The notes beneath the pieces were generated by a model. The model made no database searches. It was not told the DNA's origin and saw only the letters and a program-made list of their open reading frames with translations. Of a DNA stretch of 64,000 nt, positions 11,637 through 23,600 are shown piece by piece (position 1 is the first letter of the stretch; each line of letters opens with the position of its first letter). Location of the stretch: the NCBI RefSeq assembly GCF_030867095.1, contig NC_081832.1:36465756-36529755 (forward strand), written 5' to 3'. Source of the DNA: Alligator mississippiensis (taxonomy: Eukaryota; Chordata; Crocodylia; Alligatoridae). The position numbers and the translations under genes were made by a program.

Positions 11637-12175
11637 CAGCAGTTCCCAACCTTGGGGTCTTGACCCCATTTGCGGTCTGAATGATAAAAATGTGGAGATG
11701 CAAAGATGCTTTACAGTGTTGACTGAGTATGATGAATCTACTTCCTGTTTATAAATATGTAACTCTCATGCTATTCATCCATACATGACAGTTGCAGCTC
11801 CAAAGCAAGGTGCTTGTATGTTTCAGGAAGCTGACGTAAAATCAGCATATTGAGTCTGGATGGCTGAAATACATGATATCTACAGTTGTTTAACAATATG
11901 ACAACACAGCAAATATAATCTACAGTTAAAGCAATTGAAATAAATGCCAAATTAATGCATTTAATAGCTTTTTCAGTCTTTGTATTCCATGTTGTTTTTT
12001 TAAATCTAAAAATAAGTTTAAATAATTTTAAATGTTTTAAAAGAAATCTATAAAGAACATAAACATTGTAAAGCCATATTTATGACTTGCTGATCTTATT
12101 TGCATTATTTTGGGGTTGCAAAAAATTTACAATGTTTAAATGGGGTCATGCTGAGGAAAAGTTTGGGAAGCCCTG
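11637..12175. mobile_element. hAT element (CAGCAGTTCCCAACC family)
   Basis: Left end CAGCAGTTCCCAACCTTGGGG and right end GTTTGGGAAGCCCTG form the terminal inverted repeats. ATATAGAT (11629-11636) and GTATAGAT (12176-12183) are the 8-bp target duplications with one difference. The 539-bp interior is AT-rich and has no transposase. Confidence 0.85.
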
Positions 12176-14178
12176 GTATAGATGCATGTTGCTGTGTGTG
12201 TACATGCATGTAGATGGATATACCAGTATGAGGGAAGTAAATGTGTATATAAATAGACACACAGCTGTGTGTGTGTTTTCCGATGCAGGTTTCTGTTGGT
12301 ATTCACATATGTGTGCATGCGCATACACACATAAGTCTACATCTTTCTAGGGGCACATTTGAAGCAGGATGTTGTAATAGCTGCTGTCTGAACAAAAAGA
12401 GAAACATATTGTTCTTGACTCCTCTTCACCATTTGCACACATCACAGGAAATGTAAATGGTTTGTGGGCTCTGAGGCATCAGCCAGCTCCCTTCTCTCTT
12501 AAACACTGCACACTCAATATAACCAATAGCAGCAAAAGACTTGGCTGACACTTCTGGTAGCAGAACACAGCAGAACCCCTTACCAGGGTGCTGAGCAAAG
12601 GCATCTACCACCTGGAGAGCGTTCAGTGACGGGATTTACACAGTGCTAGACCATTCCTATGGTGAGGGAGATTCTGCACTGCCAAGAGTGACCCACTGCC
12701 ATGGGCAGCAGCAGATTTCACACTGCATACGTTGGATGATATCATCTTGGTTCTGAAGAGTCCCACAGAGCCTTCACTGTACTGAGAATCAAGTAAGTAG
12801 AGCTAGATATTGGGACTGGGGCCCTCCAGTCTACAGGGATGTTCTGAACAAGGAGGGGTGGAATGCACATAACTAAAAAAGCACTTTAAATATAATGCCT
12901 CTGTGTAACACCTCCATCCTGCCACTCATCCCATTCCTCAAGGGAGACATTAAAAGTTTCCCAACAAGCTTTCCTCCAGCACCATTCTGTGAATTTGTTA
13001 CTGAGTTAAGGTCAGACAAGAGGGAGAATTGTGAGCATACTATGGAAAGCCAGGATAATACAACTCTCCCATTGTCCCTTCTGGGCAAGGAGCTCAAAGC
13101 ACTTTACAATGGTGGTGAAATAAAGCTTTCACATTGGGGGTTGTTTCACCTACTGAAATGCAGCCATCTATGGCGCAGAGCACAGCAGCTCTTTAAAAAC
13201 TTCCCAGCATATGGCACCAGTGCTTAACACAGGCAGTAAGAAATACTGAGCAAGTGGGTCATTGTTTTTAAATAAAGCATTTGGATGGGTTGAGAGGGGT
13301 GTTTTAGTGGGCAATTGGAAGTATGATATGGCCTTCAGCAATCCTGTGGTGGGAATTTAACTTAGAAATGGCAGTTAACCCATGCTGGCATATGAACAGC
13401 ACCTTTGCTTTTTTAAGAGTTATGGTTTATTCTTTAATAAGTACAAATAGAGTTATTGGTGTTGCAGCTCCCAAGAGGGCTGGTTCTTGGGAGGGAGCAC
13501 TCAAGAGGGACGGTTCTTGGGTGCTCCCTCCAGTTCTTCGGTGCTTTCTAATGTTGCGCTGAGGCACTGCATCAGTTCTGATTCTAAGAACAGCACTTTG
13601 TGCTGGCCCTGGTTGTTCTGCACAGCTCTTTCTCCAAGCCATCCGTCTTGTCTGCTTAGGACTGAGCTGATGCAGGGGTTTGCCACTCAAGATATTTAAC
13701 AGGGACTATGGTTTCCCTGAAAGGGTTAATGGTGAGGCCCTGAACAAAGATTTCAAACTTGCTTTCTCTGTCCAGAAGCTGAACACTGGCCTTCTTGCCT
13801 TAAGCTGCCAATTTCCCCTTGCTGACAGCTGATGATGGGCTCAACAGTGTTTCAAAAGCCCACTTGGCCAGGTGACAAGCAATTAGGTTTGCTTCCTCTT
13901 ACCAGCACCAGCAGAGTGATTACACTGCAGGTTAAACTGTCAGCTATAAAACAGGAAAGTACAAAACCAGTGTCCAAGGCTCCCTGGAAGCATCTGCTCT
14001 GACTCATATACAAGACATCTGCTAAGTCTGTGCCTGAAGAGCAAAGCCATAAGATCTAAATGTAGCTCAGAGGTAAAGAAGACGTTCATTTCTCTGGCCA
14101 GCCTTACCCTCCCTTTGTATCTTGTAGGACATGAGAGAGCAGCATTTCCTCAGGTGTGTGGAAGGACACCTCTTAACC
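12176..14178. other. Intergenic sequence, no gene recognised
   Basis: It begins with a TGTGTGTACATGCATG-type simple stretch (about 12187-12345), then carries unique-looking text. No exon or repeat was recognised. The expected upstream neighbour of SLA2 in other vertebrates, NDRG3, was looked for and not found. Confidence 0.45.
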
Positions 14179-14612
14179 CAGTGGTGCTCAACCTTCTGGA
14201 ACCTGGGCTGGATGAGTGGAGTGGGGTCAGTTCGCAGGCCAGATACATCATAGAGGCAGCATGCAGGGTCGGTTCATGGGTGCAACCCCATGCATTGGCC
14301 CAGCCCTGTGCACTGGATCTGGCTGTGGAACAACCCTGTACACTGGCTCAGCCCTCCAGGCTGAATCCAGCCACAGAGTGACACTGTACACTGAGCCAGC
14401 CCCATGCACGGCATCCAGCTGTGACTCAACCCTGCATGCTAGCCCAGCCATACTCGCTGAATCTGGCCATGGATAAAAACTGCATGTCAGTGTTAATTGC
14501 TACCACCACAACCCTGCTGCCAAACTTTGGTACCCACAGGGAACCTCATAGACGAGATGACATGGCCCTGTGGGCCAGATTTAGCCCCCAAGCCAGAGTT
14601 CGAGCACCACTG
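14179..14612. mobile_element. hAT element (CAGTGGTGCTCAACC family)
   Basis: Left CAGTGGTGCTCAACCTTC and right GAGTTCGAGCACCACTG are terminal inverted repeats. Flanks TCTTAACC and TTCTAACA are a degraded 8-bp duplication. The interior holds degenerate tandem units of about 50 bp around CCCTGTACACTGG and AATCTGGC(C/T). The end GGGCCAGATTTAGCCCCC is typical of such hAT MITEs. Confidence 0.75.
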
Positions 14613-16410
14613 TTCTAACACAAGGCACATACCATGCACTGGTTTATGAGGGCAGGCCTGACCCTGCCTAGTTTTGTGCCCAGCTTAGTCATGACTGTTC
14701 TTTGAGCTATCTTGCCCTTTGAGGCAACCAGCATTGGGTATAGATGAAGATGGGATATGGGGTTAGATGGACTCCACCAGTCTGACTGGCCTAGTTCCTG
14801 GTCCCTCTGCTCTTAGCCTAGAACTAAGAGCTCAGCTTGCTCTCTTCCCATTGTGGACAATTTGATAGGACAGCTCAACAATGACACAGGTAAATTGCCC
14901 CGCAAAACTGACTACCAGTGGCCTCCTTCTCACTGACCCTCAATATGCCTTCCCTTAGCTGTTCCCCCACTGCTCCTATGTCAGGCCTGAACCACCTTCC
15001 ATCCCTTCCTTTGTAAGTGTGCAATTCTCTCGCCTTTTCTCTGCTGATTTTCTGTGGAAGGAGACCTTCTGGGATGCCTCCAGATTGAAGCCAAGGAAAT
15101 TCATTTTGCTAACCCCTTCTCCCTTAGATTCATTTTCACACATCCAGTGTTCCAGTTCCACTGCTGGCTGTGGGTACATCCCCTCCAAGATGGGAGGGAG
15201 TTCTCCTTCCCCATCTCTATCCAGTAGAAGCTCGGCAACAATAAACCCTTGGACCAGTTGCTTTCCTCCTTAAGATGAAATGCAGTCTCTCCCACGTGCT
15301 TGAAAACTAGTCACTTTAAGACATACTTATCTGTGGCATCGCAGTCATGCCCCTCTTTGCTCTTTTCCCTGTTACCAGGGGAACTGCCTTCACCAAGTGT
15401 TACAGGGATTCTGTGTTCTCTCTGACATCCCTCAGCACCATGTTCTCCCTGGCTGAGTGCAAGATCTGGTGCACTGACCCCTGTGGGGCAGGCCTGCCTT
15501 TTGCTGTTCAATCTGATTTGCATGAAGCAGGTGACTCAGGGCTGCTTTGCCATCCCTGCACCTGACAGAATTAGTTTTACTGAGGAGTTTGGGGGTTATT
15601 TTCACTCTAACTTCTCAAAGCAGTAAGAAGCCATATTGGACTGCTTACACCAATTCTCAAAGGGCCCAGGGACTTAGTTCCTCAGTGCTCAGAGGACCCA
15701 GTGGATTGGAAGCCCCAGTCATGCATTTACTATAGGCCCACTGTATACTATACCAACTATAGTAGTTAGGCAACAGTATCCTAAATTATGTGTGCGTGTG
15801 TCTGTGGCTGAGGACTGGAAGTGAGAGGAGGGTGTTCCTGGCCAATGGCCTGTTGTTGTTCCAACAGCCTGGCCATCCCAAGGGTTCAGCAAGCTGTTCT
15901 TCATAGTTCATGCACAGGCCCTTCCCTGGCCTTGGTAGTTAGCTGTATGGAGTGCAGGAAGTGGTACTGCATGAGCTGGCCACTCTGCCCCATGCAAGCA
16001 GGGAACAAGGGTCTGCACAAGCTGCCACACCTTCCACATTTATGTGGGAAGCTGATTGCTTTAGCTAAGGGAAAGCAGGGCTTGCAGTGTACTCTGGAGG
16101 CAGGGTGGTGCTGGGCAGTATCACAGTGCCAGATAAGAGCAAGGTAGGCTTGACAGCAGGGAATTTGAGCAGCAAGGTGGGATGTGGGAGAGGGGGAAGG
16201 GCCCTAGCATAGGGGTTTGACCCTAGGAGTGGGGTAGGATATGGCATCGGAGAAGGCTGCATGTGCTGAGAGTTCATGGGCATGCTGCAGAGCCTGCAGT
16301 ACTGAGAGAGAGAGTGCTGTGCAAAGCTCTGGCTGGAGCAGTGGGGAGCAGTTGAAGAGCCCTAAGGGTGAGCCTACAGACAGAAGCCCACAAGCTAGGA
16401 GCACTGATTT
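14613..16410. other. Intergenic sequence, no gene recognised
   Basis: Unique-looking DNA without a supported exon or repeat. The short frames near 15000-15600 and 15820-16150 show no protein family. Confidence 0.45.
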
Positions 16411-17480
16411 GTTTGTTGGTTTTTCTTTTTTTGACCTTTATTAACAAATCCAACTTATGAACTAAATGCAACATTTAAATATACATTTAGACCCCTTAAA
16501 TTGACATAAAGATATTTATTTTCCATCCACGGTGCTACCTTATCTCAAGTCAATGTCCACAGAATCTTGTGTTTTTTCCTCTTCCTTCCAGTCTCTGACA
16601 GTTCCTTTATGTTTCAGTTGATGTTAAGTTTTTGTTTCCATCTCTATATAATAATTCACCCCCTCCTTTTCTTCAGAATGCTACATAATATTGATTTCAT
16701 TATCTTCTACTTAACTCTGCTTTTTAATTTTTCAATTTATGCCAAATTGTTTTTAAGTGTTAATTCATAGCTCTTGGACTTTCCTTCTATATTCTATTTT
16801 CTTTTTAAGTGTCTGGTTTGGAGGCAGAAGAATCTTTTTTTTTTAGCAAATTCCAAGAATTTCCATCAAATTTCTAAGTCAGCATCTTTTTTCCTTCTCC
16901 CCTGTAGACTATTGACTTGATAGGACAACTTTTCCATTACTAAAACTTCCCAATCCGTCAGTGGTTTTAGGGGTGTCACTTCTCTTCCAGGCTTTTGTAA
17001 CTGAAATTCTTGCAGCTACTACAAGATGAGTGGTCAATTCCTTATGACTCTTATATGCTAGAGAGTTTTGAGGAAGGTTCAGTAAAAACACTGAAGTATT
17101 ATCTGATAGCTGTTATTTCCCTCACCACCTGTTATTTCCTTCACCTCAACCTTCTTCTAGAACATGTTGATTCTGGGACACATCCACCGTATGTGACAGA
17201 ATCCCCCAAACTGACCACACTCCCTCCAACAATTGCCTGTTCCTATACCTTACATATGTTTAATTTTAATTGGGGTGAGATAACACTGATATAGGAGTTT
17301 TAAACGTTTTTCTTTTATTATGATGCAGATGGATATGTGAGGACCACTGTTCCAGATGGTTTCCCATTCTTCAGCACTAATTTTTGATCCAACATCAATA
17401 GCTTATTGTGTCATCAATACTGTTGTTTCTTCTAGATGGCTATTTAAAATTGCTTTATATAATACAGACAATACACCTGT
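16411..17480 (-). mobile_element. Old L1-clade LINE fragment, 3' part of ORF2
   Basis: On the - strand, disrupted frames show the L1 ORF2 C-terminal pattern: CYLTPIKIKHM, a CW...G...H..W.CP..N.F cluster (about 17290-17150) and AARISVTKAWKRSDTP (about 17050-16980), where L1 has AAR..IA..WK....P. The - strand ends near 16411 in an A-rich tail (AATAAAGGTCAAAAAAAG). Many stops and shifts mean great age. It ends about 115 bp before the SLA2 ATG. Confidence 0.65.
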
Positions 17481-17594
17481 GTGTTTCATAAGTGTGACCA
17501 CTATTTTCTCAAATTACTTGTTGGTTTTTCAGATTATGCTTCCTGCTACAGGGCATCAGAGCTGTGTGTTGATCCCTACTGTCTGCCTGGAGTA

Positions 17595-17682
17595 ATGGGA
17601 AGTTTGCCCAGCAGGAGCAAACAGATTGTCGTCCAACCCAGTCCATCCACCCCCATGCAGTCTCTGGTGCCCATTCAGGAAG
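17595..17682 (+). CDS. SLA2: SLA2 coding exon 1 (N-terminal myristoylation segment)
   Basis: The start ATG is at 17595, within an open frame that runs further upstream. It was chosen because MGSLPSR matches the known SLA2 N-terminus and Gly2 must follow Met for myristoylation. The donor is AG|GTAGGA after 17682, leaving a phase-1 end. Possible acceptors for this exon are the pyrimidine-rich TTTTTCAG ending at 17531 or the CTACAG ending at 17550, so a separate 5' untranslated exon probably lies upstream; it was not found. Confidence 0.9.
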
Positions 17683-20600
17683 GTAGGAGTTGCTACTCCT
17701 TTATACCCTGTGCAAGAGGGCTGAGCCTTCTACGTACACATCCACCTGCACCAGCACTAGCAGGGAAAGGCAGCTGTTTATGAGATGCTGTTCCAGAGAT
17801 CAATGCTCCAATGTCAATATCTCTGTGCCTCTCTTTGCAGGTCAGAACAGCTATGTGGCTGTTGCCCTGTGCAATTTCCCCTCAGGGGAGGGGACAGAGA
17901 CCATCCTGAGGATGGGGGAGTGGCTGAATGTCCTTTCAGAGTAAGTCAGATCAAAAGTGATGTGGAAGCTGCAAGAGCTCAGTTGTTGTCAGTGCTACTC
18001 TGCCCAGACCTAGGCCCCTGCCCCTCCACAGAGCTCAGGTACAGTCTTTTGAGAGTTACCTTCATTCTATGGTAGGCAACAGGCTCTGCAGCATGCCCAT
18101 AAACTCAGCACTCAGTGTACAGCAGGGGCGGGCAATTATTTCGGGTGGAGGGCCGCTTACTGAGTTTTGGCAAGCCAGCGAGGGCCACATGACAGGTAGC
18201 CAGGGGCAGATAAATATTGATTTTCTACATTTTTTAGGGGCCCCGCGGGCCGGATAGAGTGGCCTGGCAGGCTACATCTGGCCTGTGAGACACATTTTGC
18301 CCACACCTGGTGTACAGGGTGTCTGCTTCCAGGCCCTCTTTAAGAATGACTCTGGAGTGAGAAGTGGCTGTCAGTTCTCTGTTGTCTGGCTTCCAGTCAC
18401 TTCAAAACTGCTAGAAGATGTTTCTGCAAGCTATTGTGTATCTTCCACAATCCTTACTGAAAGCTCTCTAAGGCATGCATGTGTTCTCTGGCTCAGAGAG
18501 GATCCTCTCCCCTCTACTGAGTTCCTGCCCTGGCTGAGGGCTGGAGTTGTAATGGAGACCTGACCCAGTGAGTCCAGACCTTACTTCAGATCAAGCCTTG
18601 TGCCCACTGGCACAAAAGTGCAAGTGTTCATTCAGTGCTGGTTTGCTGCATGTGGCCTGCAGCTGCCACAGCATTGTGACCTCATGGCTTCAGGTTCAGG
18701 AACTCCCGACTGCCATTGGGGAGCATGATCAGCACAGCAGGTTGAGATGGCAGATGGCTGGCTGCTGGTAGGGGCAATAGGAGCCATCACCTGGTGAGGA
18801 TAGTGGCTCCCCAGAAGCGGGTAACAGCAGCTCAGCCTCAGGAGATGTGCCCTCAACAGTGTTCCAGAAGATCTCAGCACCAGAAACCAGCCTCAGCCTA
18901 GCCTCCCCTGCTGGAGGCATGTGGAATTGTAATTAATGGAAGACTATTTTCCTTGCAGGGATGGTGAGTGGTGGAAAGTGGTGTCTTTAGCATCTGGCCA
19001 AGAGTGCTATGTGCCCAGCAGCTATGTGGCCAAAGTGTGGCACAGGTAGGTGCTCCTGCTCTCTGTCTGAAAGGGCACAGCACTGACTGGAGTAAGCCTG
19101 CAAACCCTGGGGCAGAAGTTATGATGTCATATTTGTACTGAAGCAGTGCCCACAGTTGTGGCTGGGTACCCACTGTGATGGTATGTGCAAACACAATGAA
19201 GGGCACAGTCCCTGTACATTTCTCCACCTGGTAAAGCCAGTCACCTTAGAGACTAACTGGTTCAGAGAGGCATACACTTTTATAGGTGACAGCTATGGCA
19301 TCTGATGCAGTAGGCTGTTGTCTACAAAAACTTATGCCTCTGAACAAGTCAGTCTCTGAAGTGCCATCCTGCCTCCATTCCTACACTTGGCAATGCACAG
19401 GAGACTAATACTCCTGGGCAAATGTCTGCATTGCAGCCCAAGGCCATGGCCAGCCAGACAGGAAGAGATGAATGGGAAACATGAAGGGTGAGGACAGCCA
19501 TTGCTGTGCAGGCTGTAGATATCAATGACCCAGGCTTCTTCCCTCTCATCCCCATAGAAGTCAGGAGGTGTCAGGGTTATACTTTGCCCTCAACAGTGTT
19601 CCAGAAGACCTCAGCACCAGAAAGCAGGATTCACATGCTAAGCTGTTCTCTGTGCTCCTTCTGGAGCTATCCCCAAGCCATCCAGTCATACCAATTGTCC
19701 CTTTGTGCTGGTGGTTTGTTTAGACACTAGATCCCCTAGGCCTAGGGGATCTCCTTCAGTGGTCAGATGGCAAAGACAAGAGTCCTTTCTGACCAATTTG
19801 GGGTTGCAGAAGGGGGGAGATGGATTTCAGGTCTAAGGCAAACATGTCTTGGTGTGAGCTCTGGTGGTGCACAGCAGTAACTCAGAGGTCTCTGGGCTGC
19901 AGAAGATTCCTGAAGCATCTGAGGGCCCCTGAGCAAAATGTACTGCCCATATACATGTGATACCCCCTCCCTCACCCCTCCTCCCCCAGGTACTATCCTA
20001 CTGCAGCTGCTGTCTCTTGCTCCTTTCAACAGAGCAGGAGGAAGACATGCAGACATGACCTTCAATTCCCATTCATTCTAATCCAAAAACTTCCAGTGTG
20101 ATCCTTCTGTCTCCTCTCCACTAGATCTCCAGACCTACTTTATTTCTATATTTTGGTACTGTGGCATCACCTCAATGCTGTCCTCGTAGAACCTCTGGGC
20201 AGGTCCTGTACAAATGCATGCAGTATTGCTGGCCCATTGTTTAGAAAAAGGAATTTTAGGTCAAATTTTCCCTGAAATAAAATGTAAATTGAAACCTACC
20301 CAGGAGCAGTTTTACACCTGTAAGTGCAATTTAGCATTCAGGCTTTTGTTGGTTAATTGCACAGTTCAACCAGTTTGTGAACAGACACAATGCCAATGGT
20401 TTTAGGCATTTTGAATATTTAATATAATACATTTATTCTGGGAAGCCTGTAAGAATGGGCTTTCTTCCTTTTTTTGTCTGGATTCCTTGATCTTTCTGGG
20501 TGCTGATATAGCCTAGTGCATGGCTCTGGCCTCAGTGTAACTCCTGGTGCAGGGCTAAAACATGTTTGGCATACATGTTTCTGCAGTCATGAATCTGGCT

Positions 20601-23600
20601 GCTGACATTCCCCTCAACAGATAGTGAGCTTAAGGCCTGGCTGCTACTTCCATCTATTGGAAATTAGAGGCTCCTGTGCATGTAATGGCCAGACCTGCAG
20701 TGCAGTCATGGTCACTGCAGCTGCATGCTCGAGTGAGGTTTCCTCTCACCATTTTGTCTTTCCCTGAAGCACCAGGAACTTCCCAGAACAAATAATGCTA
20801 TAAAAATGTATGAGAGTCTAAGCAACCAAGAACTGGGCTCAAGCCCTACAGCTTCATGACATGGTGCTGTTTCCTATTGGCCTCTTTACCAGGAAGGGGC
20901 AACATGGCTCTGCTGGCTGAAAAAGAGGGGCTCATTGTCCTGCTCATTGTGTTGTTGTATGCTTCTCGTCAGGTCAGAACCATGTTCCAGGCAAAGGGAA
21001 ACTGCACTTCAGGTCTGGGTGATGCATATAGTCTAGTCTAGCACCTAACCAATCAAGCAGTTGCTTACAAAAGTTTATACCTCTCAGAATTAGTCTATGA
21101 GATGCCACTCTAGGCTGCTTTCTGCCTGACTTTGGACTAACACATCTATCTACCTTTCTCTACATCCCAGCTAGTGAGGTCTTTAGGTATTTCCCAGGGT
21201 AAAAGGTGAAGCCTTAATGTAACCAAGAGAGATGGAAAACACTTTGATCCCCTCTACTGCATCCCCTGCCAAGGCACTACTGTCCCCACACCATGCTCAG
21301 TCCTGTCTCTTCATCCAGAGGGAACTGTCACTTTGCACAGGGCTGCTGCCCTGAGATTAAAAGCAAGAAACCTGCCTGTTGCCAGATGCACAGCAGTCAG
21401 GGACCTGTTATCTTTTACAGGTGGCTGTACGAGGGCATTAGCCGAGAAAAGGCTGAGGAGCTGCTGTTTCTGCCTTACAATCACAGTGGTTCCTTCCTGA
21501 TCAGAGAGAGCCAGACAAGGAAAGGTAGGGGAGTTTGCCAAGCCATGGCACAGGTCTATCAGAACTGTCAACCGAAGAGGAGGGAGGGGCTGAGGATAAC
21601 GTGGATGCTTCAGATTTGCAACAGAAGCCTAGGCACCCTCTTTCCCACAGGTACCAGGCTCATGAGAGTCCAGTGGTTTCCTCTGTCCCATACCACTGAA
21701 GGACTCCAGGAAATTGTTTGGCTGAGGCTGGGCATTCTCCATCCTTTCTCCACCCCACAGAGCTGCTTACCTTCCCAGAGGGCTGCTCTCTGCTCTTGAG
21801 GGTGAATGACTGTGAAGGGCAACACCTGGCTGTATGTGCCCAGAACACAGTGCTACAGTTATTGTAGGAACTGATGAAGAAGGTTGTTCATTAATTGGCC
21901 TCAGGGCTTAAAATCTTCCATGCACACCAAACCAAACTGACCCATGAACACTCCAGAAGTACATAGATAGGGGAATCAGCTCCAGCTTCCCTCACAGCCC
22001 TGCCAGCTCAGGGAAGTGAAGGGAGAAAGGGGAAGCAAGAGGCATGGCCACTAAGCTGCACACAGCTGGCTACTGCCCCAGTGAGGGGCAGATTCCTGCT
22101 CCCAGGTGGAAGGATAGTTCTAAACTACCTTTCCATTCCTTGGGCTGGAAGCAAGCTGAGCCTGAAATGTCTGGGTCCTTCAAAGCAGGCTGCAGCTGAA
22201 ATGGTCCCCAGCATGACTGAAAGCAGTCCTGGGGCACAACTTAAGCCTTACAGAAGTCCAGGAGCCTGTTAGAGAAGCTTTGTGTCTCCCCTGTACAGAA
22301 AAAGTAGAGCTACAGGCCAGGAACTGACCTGTAACATCCAGTGAAAGTGGTGATTTTATTAGCAATGGACCTAACAGAAGAAAATGCTTGCTGGGGGAAA
22401 GGGCATGTTCTGCATTTCTACCAGCACCCTCCCACCATAGCACACAGTGACTTATTATCTGCCTTGTAATGACGACCCACGTCATCCTGAGAGGTGAGTG
22501 CTCAGGCACAGACTAGGACTGCCAGGGCCCACTGTGGCTAGGGCAAGTTCCTTACAGAATATTTTCTGTTTGCCATAAATCATAAAACAATAGCTTTGGA
22601 AAATACCTCAAGCAGTCATCTAATGCAGACCCTACAGTGAGGCAAGATCTAATGTATATGGATCATCCCTGAGAGATATGTTTGACCTGCTCTTAAACTT
22701 ACCAGTGGAGGAAATTTCCCATCCTCCCTAGGCAGCTTGAGCTAAATGCTTCCCTACCCATATAGTCAGAAAGTTTTTCTTAATATGCAAATATGTTACT
22801 GTGACCGTTTTTCCTACACCATTTTTTTTTTGAAGCAAATTAAACTAATTTATTTTTTACCTTTACTAGCTGACATGGTAAAATGCTCTTTATTAACAAC
22901 CTTTGATATTAAATTTAGAAAAAGCAGACTGAGCGGGAACATAATAGGCTAAACTCATCAAGTTCCTTCACCCTTCTAAATGGAAGCACTGGAAGCTAAT
23001 GTGTGAACCACTTAAAACCATGAGTATTCCCCACAAGCTCCACCTCTGGTGTGTTGTTTTACTGCTTCATTGACTTCAAATGGGAAGAATTCTTTTCAGA
23101 AGTGAGTGCCTGCTGGCATAGGAGCTAGGGTGGTCAAATTTTAGATACACGGATCCAAAGACTGAGCAAACAGTTACTGACTGAAGGTATCACTTGTCTC
23201 TCCTGCAATGCATTGTACATTGATATACATGGTGTTATTAGCCGTATCTCTGATCATTCACACCTGTAGCCTAAACTGCCTGCCTTGAACTGTGGTTTCC
23301 TGCACACACATTATGTTTTCTGTTTCTTGCTAACCCTCTTCCCCCACTGTACAGTCTTCAGGCAGAAAACTTCCTGTAGCTTTTGGTTAAGCAGAGACAA
23401 GCTATTTCAGCTCCAAAAAGGACCACTTTTTTCAATGAAAATTGTGACACATGAGAGAACCATCTATCCACTGATTTGAACTATGCTCCTGAAATCTTTC
23501 CAAACTTAGAAAGCTAAGTCAGGTATCCCTCAATGACAAGATAAGGTAGTAAGGACCAAGATCTCCTCTTCTTGGAACTGCCACAGATGGGAAACCCCTT

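Noticed and set aside
1-16410. Expected NDRG3 exons upstream of SLA2
   Set aside because: No NDR-family alpha/beta hydrolase motifs were seen on either strand.
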